A stretch of 10,084 nt of DNA, from the NCBI GenBank assembly GCA_947176545.1, contig CAMWRB010000030.1, positions 1 through 10,084 of the forward strand, given 5' to 3'. Positions 5,975-10,084 of this stretch are shown here, piece after piece. The notes under the pieces were generated by a model that was not told the origin of the DNA, did no database searches, and worked only from the letters and a program-made list of their open reading frames with translations. This DNA is from an uncultured Porphyromonadaceae bacterium. Lineage in GTDB: Bacteria > Bacteroidota > Bacteroidia > Bacteroidales > Muribaculaceae. The first letter of the stretch is position 1, and each line of letters starts with the position of its first letter. The position numbers and the translations under genes were made by a program.

Positions 5975-6502
5975 TTATTTCTTCAGGTCAATAGTGTAAT
6001 CGTAAGCTGTGGAGAGCTTGCCGTCTTTCTTGCTTACAGTAGCGGTATTGCTGACGAGACGGTTGCTGCCCGAGATACGGTACAGTGTGAATGTGATGAC
6101 AGAACCGTTGGGGAGGCTTTCAAGCAATGCCTCGTCATTGTTGATATACTGGTAACCGGTCTCCATCGCATAGTTCAGGTAGTACTTGGCCTGAGTCTCT
6201 GACTTGTCTTTGAGTTGTGTGAGGTCGAGCGGCGGCTCTTTCTCTTTATCATCCTCTTCGTCGCCCTCATCTTCAACGGGGTCAGCCAGAGTCTGGTCGA
6301 GACAAGCGACCTTGTTCATGAGTTGCTGCAGGTCGGCAGTCTGTTCGGCAGTCCATCCGGGTGCCGTCACCTTGGTGCAGTTTACGCTCCATGTGCCTAC
6401 AGGGCCGAAGTCGACATCATCCTCATTGGTGCAAGCGGCGAAAGCCATGCTGATGACAGTGACAGCCACAAGCGACATGAGATATTTGAAAGTCTTTTTC
6501 AT
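5975..6502 (-). CDS. Small predicted surface lipoprotein of unknown function, last gene of the sus-like cluster
   Basis: From the ATG at 6502 the protein has 175 residues and begins MKKTFKYLMSLVAVTVISMA, a clear lipoprotein signal peptide ending in FAAC with the lipidated Cys at position 24. The frame stays open to an ATG at 6532, but that start would add ten residues before the signal peptide and falls just outside the base of a hairpin, so 6502 is preferred. It is preceded by A-rich AATAATAAGACA. The residues after the Cys (TNEDD) are acidic, as in Bacteroidetes lipoproteins exported to the cell surface. A run about 75-89 is almost all Asp and Glu with a few Lys. The rest (GTWSVNCTK near 36-44 and a C-terminal strand-rich part, about 134-173) suggests a small beta-rich domain. 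I do not recognise the family. Its position suggests a glycan-uptake accessory role, which is inference only. Confidence 0.8.
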   Translation of the reverse strand: MKKTFKYLMSLVAVTVISMAFAACTNEDDVDFGPVGTWSVNCTKVTAPGWTAEQTADLQQLMNKVACLDQTLADPVEDEGDEEDDKEKEPPLDLTQLKDKSETQAKYYLNYAMETGYQYINNDEALLESLPNGSVITFTLYRISGSNRLVSNTATVSKKDGKLSTAYDYTIDLKK

Positions 6503-6535
6503 TGTCTTATTATTAATTGAAATTGTTGGCATTCA

Positions 6536-6563
6536 TCTCCGCGAGGCATTCACCTCGCGGAGA
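6536..6563 (-). terminator. 11-bp GC-rich hairpin between the SusF-like and small lipoprotein genes
   Basis: TCTCCGCGAGG (6536-6546) pairs perfectly with CCTCGCGGAGA (6553-6563) around a 6-base loop. In the transcribed direction it follows the SusF-like stop by 16 bases and is not followed by a U-tract (TGAATGCC), so it is a weak or conditional terminator, or an mRNA-stabilising stem-loop. No promoter is evident between it and the lipoprotein ATG 33 bases later, so that gene probably relies on read-through. Confidence 0.6.
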
Positions 6564-6579
6564 ATCGGGAATGTTAGTA

Positions 6580-8076
6580 TTATTTCTTAACAACAGTTGC
6601 TGAATAAGGCAGAGTTGTGAAGTCAAGAGTGATGTTGTACTCACCGGCCTCAGGTATAGCGATGTTGTCACCGCCGAATGTGAGGTTGTCGAGCGCGCCG
6701 CCGAGGTTGATGTCCCATTTCTTGTTGAAGCGGAACTTGAACTCAGTTGCACCGGTTGTAGTGACAGTCGCGCTGTATTTCACCTTGTTCTTATCACCCT
6801 TCATCACGATGTCGTTGTCCCAGTCACCGTTGAGACCTATCAGACCTACGGTATCAATCTTGGTGAGGTTGTAAGTGAGTTTCACAACGTCAGCGTTGAT
6901 GTAGTAGAGGGTGTTGGCTCTTGCTTCCGATACAGTGATTGCCTCGACGTTGTCGCCGGCAACCAGAGTGCCCTGTGCCTCACCGGCACCATACTTCACG
7001 CCTGAGTTCAGACTCTTCTCGCTTGAGAGACGGAAGCTTGTCTTGATGACACCGAAACCGTAATAGGTAGTGAAGTTATCGGTGGCCAGCTGCAGAGCGT
7101 ATGTGAAGTTGTTGGATGCAGGACCGTAGACGTAGAGGCTCTCTGCCGCGAGACGGATGGAGTAAGTCTTGCTGAGCATATTGACCTCGATGGTCCAGGG
7201 ACCCTCCATTGAGATTTGTCCGGGCTTGCCGCCTTCAGAGAGAGGTCTGAGCAGACCGTTGGAAGCTGCGGGGTCTACCACACCGTACACCTGTGCGTCG
7301 GGAGCATCCTTACCGGCTACAACCCATGTGAAGTCACTCACCTGTGAGGGCTCGACCTTGACAGTGTATGAGAACACGGGGTCGTCATACTTGTGAGTGT
7401 CAGAGTGCTTCATCTGCTCGGCAGTGGTGATGTTGTTGCCGCCGATATACTTGCCGTATACGTAGTAGTCGTCTGCGATAGCATACTTCATATCTACGGG
7501 AGTGACGAGAATCTTACGGCCATCCACATATCCGCCTGTGAGCTCTGTCACCTGAGTGCCTATCTGAGTGTAGAGCACGTAACGGTAATAGTTGTCCTGA
7601 GCGGAGGGGTTATACTTGAAGTATTGTACGAAAGCATCTTCCCAGAGGTTGCCCTCAATCACACCGATGAACTTGCGGGGTGCTGATACAGCGGGGCCGG
7701 GATTAGGAGCTATAACCGGCTCTTCCTCCTCTTCAGCCTTTGTGGCCTCTGTCTTGACAACTTCTGCTGTGATGGGAATTTCGACAGCATTCTCGAAATT
7801 CTCGTTGTCAGCAACCTGGAACACACCGGCTACGGTAGCATCCTGAGGAAAATCACCTGCGAGAGTGATGTCCAGGATAGGTATGTTGATATTCTGATAG
7901 TCATTGAGGTTGATAGCCGGAGCGTTGAGTACGGCAGATGCCGTAGCCTTGACACCATTGGCTTCAATCACAACCGGGGGCTGATTGACCTGAGGCTTAC
8001 CGAGGTCGGAAGTATCGTCGCAGGATGCGAGGCTGAGCCCCACGATGCCTGCAAAAAATAAGATTGACTTTTTCAT
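6580..8076 (-). CDS. SusF/SusE-family surface glycan-binding lipoprotein
   Basis: This is a predicted 498-residue outer-membrane lipoprotein that would hold glycan at the cell surface for import through the SusCD pair. Residues 1-19 form a lipoprotein signal peptide ending LASC with Cys19, followed by DDTSD. An N-terminal Ig-like region (about 30-245) resembles SusE/SusF and carries an inserted acidic, Pro-rich segment (about 109-130, with EEEEEP). Then come at least two beta-sandwich domains of the starch-binding SusE/SusF kind: one about 312-405 and one about 409-498, the latter opening GLIGLNGDWD and closing GEYNITLDFTTLPYSATVVKK. The region about 200-308 may be another. Classical SusF is of similar length. 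An in-frame ATG at 8088 overlaps the stop of the SusE-like gene (TAATG), but 8076 gives the better signal peptide. The glycan is unknown; alpha-glucans are a guess from family resemblance. Confidence 0.85.
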   Translation of the reverse strand: MKKSILFFAGIVGLSLASCDDTSDLGKPQVNQPPVVIEANGVKATASAVLNAPAINLNDYQNINIPILDITLAGDFPQDATVAGVFQVADNENFENAVEIPITAEVVKTEATKAEEEEEPVIAPNPGPAVSAPRKFIGVIEGNLWEDAFVQYFKYNPSAQDNYYRYVLYTQIGTQVTELTGGYVDGRKILVTPVDMKYAIADDYYVYGKYIGGNNITTAEQMKHSDTHKYDDPVFSYTVKVEPSQVSDFTWVVAGKDAPDAQVYGVVDPAASNGLLRPLSEGGKPGQISMEGPWTIEVNMLSKTYSIRLAAESLYVYGPASNNFTYALQLATDNFTTYYGFGVIKTSFRLSSEKSLNSGVKYGAGEAQGTLVAGDNVEAITVSEARANTLYYINADVVKLTYNLTKIDTVGLIGLNGDWDNDIVMKGDKNKVKYSATVTTTGATEFKFRFNKKWDINLGGALDNLTFGGDNIAIPEAGEYNITLDFTTLPYSATVVKK

Positions 8077-8087
8077 TTCAGTATGCA

Positions 8088-9065
8088 TTATTCAGTGGGA
8101 GCTTCGCCCGGTTTGAAGTTAGCGTTCATGTCGATAAGGTTGACGGTAATCTTCATCCAGCCGCCGGGCCAGTTGTCGATTTGGAAGTTACCCTTACCGG
8201 CTACTACATCAACGTCAGCTGAGAGAGTCTCCTCGTCAAGCATGACTTTAACGTTGTCACCATCATTGGCGTTTGCACCGATAGAGGGGAACGCACCGTC
8301 GTCACCCCAGTTGCCGAGTTCCTTGTAGAAGCGGAAACCACCACCGCCTGAAGCGATAATGTCGCTGTCAAACTCGAACACTCCGGTGTAGATGTCAGAA
8401 CCGATACCGTTCTCAGCCTCGCTGAGGGGCATATCTCCGACATCAACCTTCCAACCCTGGGGATTACCGATGAGGTAAATCTCCTTGGGAACATTGACAG
8501 CGAAGTAGGGCTGCACTCTGTTGAGCTTGACAACGTTCGAGAGGATGTATGAGCCGGTAGCGTAACCTGTCGGAGTCTTGGGGTCGGCAACGTATGCTGC
8601 CACACGGATATAGACGGGCTGCACACCGCTGACAGCGGGATTGTCCCACTTGTCTATGTCCTCATCGGTAGTGATGCCGTGGAGTGCGCACATGGCGATG
8701 GCAAGCTCCTTACAGCTCATCTGGATGCGTGCCTGAGTGTTGGTGGTGAGCAGAACCTGATAGTTGGCATCGTGGAGTGTTGTGCCGGTCTCGGGGTCTA
8801 CCTCAGCCTCGATAAAGTTCTCTGTCAGACATGCCTGTATCTCGTATTGAGTGACTGTGCCCAGACCGTAGTCGGGCTGTGAAGTCACCAACTCGATAGT
8901 TGAGTTGGGATCGAGATAGTATGTATAATTGTTCAGTGCCGGCTCGAAGACCTTGAACGAACCGGGAGTCGGGTCCTTCAGACGGGGCTGTGTGTCATCC
9001 TTACAGCTTGTGAAGCTGAGAGCGGTGAGCGCCGCGAGAACCGACAGAACCGTTATTTTATTCAT
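8088..9065 (-). CDS. SusE-like surface glycan-binding lipoprotein, short form
   Basis: The 325-residue protein starts with a lipoprotein signal peptide (MNKITVLSVLAALTALSFTS then Cys21). KDD follows directly, which matches the K-(D/E)2 surface-export signal of Bacteroidetes lipoproteins. Residues about 30-183 form an N-terminal Ig-like domain of the SusE type. Residues about 192-312 form one C-terminal carbohydrate-binding-like domain opening EIYLIGNPQGWKV and containing FRFYKELGNWGDDGAFP. W205, W253, W299 and W303 are candidate sugar-stacking residues. Classical SusE is about 390 residues with two binding domains, so this one seems to have lost or never had the second. It starts 40 bases after the SusD-like stop, with an A-rich leader and no promoter. 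It ends in a one-base overlap with the first possible ATG of the SusF-like gene, which suggests coupled translation. Confidence 0.85.
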   Translation of the reverse strand: MNKITVLSVLAALTALSFTSCKDDTQPRLKDPTPGSFKVFEPALNNYTYYLDPNSTIELVTSQPDYGLGTVTQYEIQACLTENFIEAEVDPETGTTLHDANYQVLLTTNTQARIQMSCKELAIAMCALHGITTDEDIDKWDNPAVSGVQPVYIRVAAYVADPKTPTGYATGSYILSNVVKLNRVQPYFAVNVPKEIYLIGNPQGWKVDVGDMPLSEAENGIGSDIYTGVFEFDSDIIASGGGGFRFYKELGNWGDDGAFPSIGANANDGDNVKVMLDEETLSADVDVVAGKGNFQIDNWPGGWMKITVNLIDMNANFKPGEAPTE

Positions 9066-9105
9066 ATTACTTTCGAATTGTATTGATTGAATTTTTTATA
9101 ATGGA

Positions 9106-10084
9106 TTAATATCCCTGGTTCTGAGGATACTCAATGCTATAAGAAGTGATAACCTGAGTCGGGATGGGGAAGACGTTCATGTGTGAGTCCACGTCAGCTC
9201 CGAGGGGCACGTTGTTCTTCCAGTTCCAGGTGTAGCCTGTAGCATACTGACCGAAGCGGACGAGGTCTGTACGACGGTTGTTCTCCCAGTAGAGTTCGCG
9301 TGCGCGCTCGTCGAGGAGGTGCTGCAGAGTCAGCTCTGAGAGAGACCATGCGGGCACACCTGCACGCTGGCGTACGTAGTTGACATAAGTCAGAGCGTCG
9401 GCATTGCTGCCGCCACCGCCGCGTACGATAGCCTCGGCTGCTGTCAGGTAGATTTCAGAGAGACGGATGACGGGCAGGTCGGTGTCAGCGAATGTCGCAT
9501 CACTCGGTATGCCGTAGTTCTGGTCGTCCTTGAGGTTGTGCTTGCCGAAACGGTTGAGACCGGTCTCGGGGTCAGCCCAGTAGTTTGCCTCTGTATAATC
9601 AGTCTGTGAGGGGTCACAATCAACGTTGGTGAACTTGACGGGTACATAGCCGTCCTTGTATGTGGAGAAGTCACGGTTGCTGATGTTGAAATCATCACCC
9701 TCTGTAAGCCATAGATAAGCGCGCTTGTCGTTGGTCTGACCGTTGGAGAATGAGAACTTCTCGGAGAACTGTGTGCGGGCGTGCATACATGTCCACTGAC
9801 CGTTGATACCGTACCATGACATGGCAGACTTGTTCTGGTCGGAAATAGCAGCGAGAATCAGGAATGATGAGCCACCGTAAGATTCAGTCATACGGAACTC
9901 GTAAGGTATGTTCCACAGGATTTCGTTCTGAGCGTCCATAGAGCCGCCGGGAGCGAAGATGTGGTTGTTCTTACAGAAGTTGTAGTGGTAGCAGTAAGTC
10001 AGACCGGAGCCCTGGAAACCTCCGCCCTGGTGACGGTTGATAACGCTCTGGCAGTGCTGCAGACATTTGTCGAAAGCCTTCTGG
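9106..10084 (-). CDS. RagB/SusD-family outer-membrane glycan-binding lipoprotein, C-terminal part
   Basis: The window edge cuts the gene; about 325 C-terminal residues are present and the frame is open to base 10084. SusD-like proteins form the lid over the SusC TonB-dependent porin at the cell surface. The family shows in the TPR helix LSEIYLTAAEAIVRG, the following NYVRQRAGVP, the helix ERARELYWENNRRTDLVRFG and the closing FPIPTQVI with YPQNQGY at the C-terminus. A stretch with four cysteines (fragment residues 7, 11, 31 and 37), two in the CLQHC motif, lies close to the window edge. An internal Met at 9937-9939 is not the start: 48 further in-frame codons precede it. The signal peptide, and presumably a susC-like gene, lie beyond the right edge. 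The C-terminal identity is clear; the glycan target cannot be told. Confidence 0.95.
   Translation of the reverse strand, partial: QKAFDKCLQHCQSVINRHQGGGFQGSGLTYCYHYNFCKNNHIFAPGGSMDAQNEILWNIPYEFRMTESYGGSSFLILAAISDQNKSAMSWYGINGQWTCMHARTQFSEKFSFSNGQTNDKRAYLWLTEGDDFNISNRDFSTYKDGYVPVKFTNVDCDPSQTDYTEANYWADPETGLNRFGKHNLKDDQNYGIPSDATFADTDLPVIRLSEIYLTAAEAIVRGGGGSNADALTYVNYVRQRAGVPAWSLSELTLQHLLDERARELYWENNRRTDLVRFGQYATGYTWNWKNNVPLGADVDSHMNVFPIPTQVITSYSIEYPQNQGY

Noticed and set aside
6503..6532. Start of the small lipoprotein at 6532 instead of 6502.
   Set aside because: It adds ten polar residues in front of a standard MKK signal peptide, and A-rich sequence sits properly before 6502.
8077..8088. 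Start of the SusF-like gene at 8088 (TAATG overlap) as the definite start.
   Set aside because: It is possible through coupled translation, but the signal peptide begins naturally at the ATG at 8076, so the shorter form was used and the overlap noted.
1..10084. CRISPR arrays, transposases, integrases, toxin-antitoxin pairs.
   Set aside because: No regularly spaced direct repeats of CRISPR type and no such proteins were found on either strand; the tandem repeats seen are short and have no spacers.

Overview
The window reads as a chromosomal segment of a Bacteroidales bacterium. The evidence is a SusD/SusE/SusF-type outer-membrane glycan-uptake cluster, lipoproteins with acidic residues straight after the lipobox cysteine, A-rich rather than Shine-Dalgarno-like ribosome sites, and a textbook Bacteroidetes promoter (TTTG, 20 nt, TATCTTTG). 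A Muribaculaceae-like gut commensal fits the roughly 50% GC and the protein flavour, but that family assignment is inference. All eight recognisable genes lie on the minus strand, so transcription runs from the right edge to the left.

Right part (10084 to about 5909): the 3' end of a polysaccharide utilisation locus. In transcription order it holds a SusD-like glycan-binding lipoprotein (its N-terminus lies outside the window), a short SusE-like lipoprotein with one C-terminal carbohydrate-binding-like domain, a longer SusF-like lipoprotein with several such domains, and a small unrecognised lipoprotein with an acidic segment. The SusE and SusF genes overlap by one base (TAATG). A GC-rich hairpin separates SusF from the small lipoprotein. 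An 18-bp perfect hairpin closes the locus. No glycoside hydrolase follows, so the enzymes and the SusC porin must lie beyond the right edge or elsewhere.

Middle part (about 5908 to 1826): a nucleotide second-messenger pair. A consensus Bacteroidetes promoter abuts the hairpin and drives a RelA/SpoT homolog (RSH). This RSH has a complete-looking (p)ppGpp synthetase domain, but the HD motif of its hydrolase domain reads HH, and the helical and zinc-finger region between TGS and ACT is nearly absent. Eighty-one bases downstream is a 7TM-HD phosphohydrolase of the PgpH type, a family known for c-di-AMP hydrolysis. The spacer between them is made largely of degenerate 9-bp tandem units. Pairing an atypical alarmone enzyme with a PgpH-like protein is the most interesting feature of the window, because ppGpp is known to inhibit PgpH in Listeria.

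Left part (about 1825 to 1): a small six-helix membrane protein of unknown function, followed after 10 bases by a secreted DUF4919-like protein with a very basic Ser/Lys/Arg stretch and a tetrapeptide-repeat tail encoded by 12-bp tandem repeats. A palindromic, internally repetitive AT-rich element lies just past its stop codon at the window edge. No tRNA, rRNA, CRISPR array, transposase or integrase was seen, and no stretch longer than 300 bases lacks a gene.
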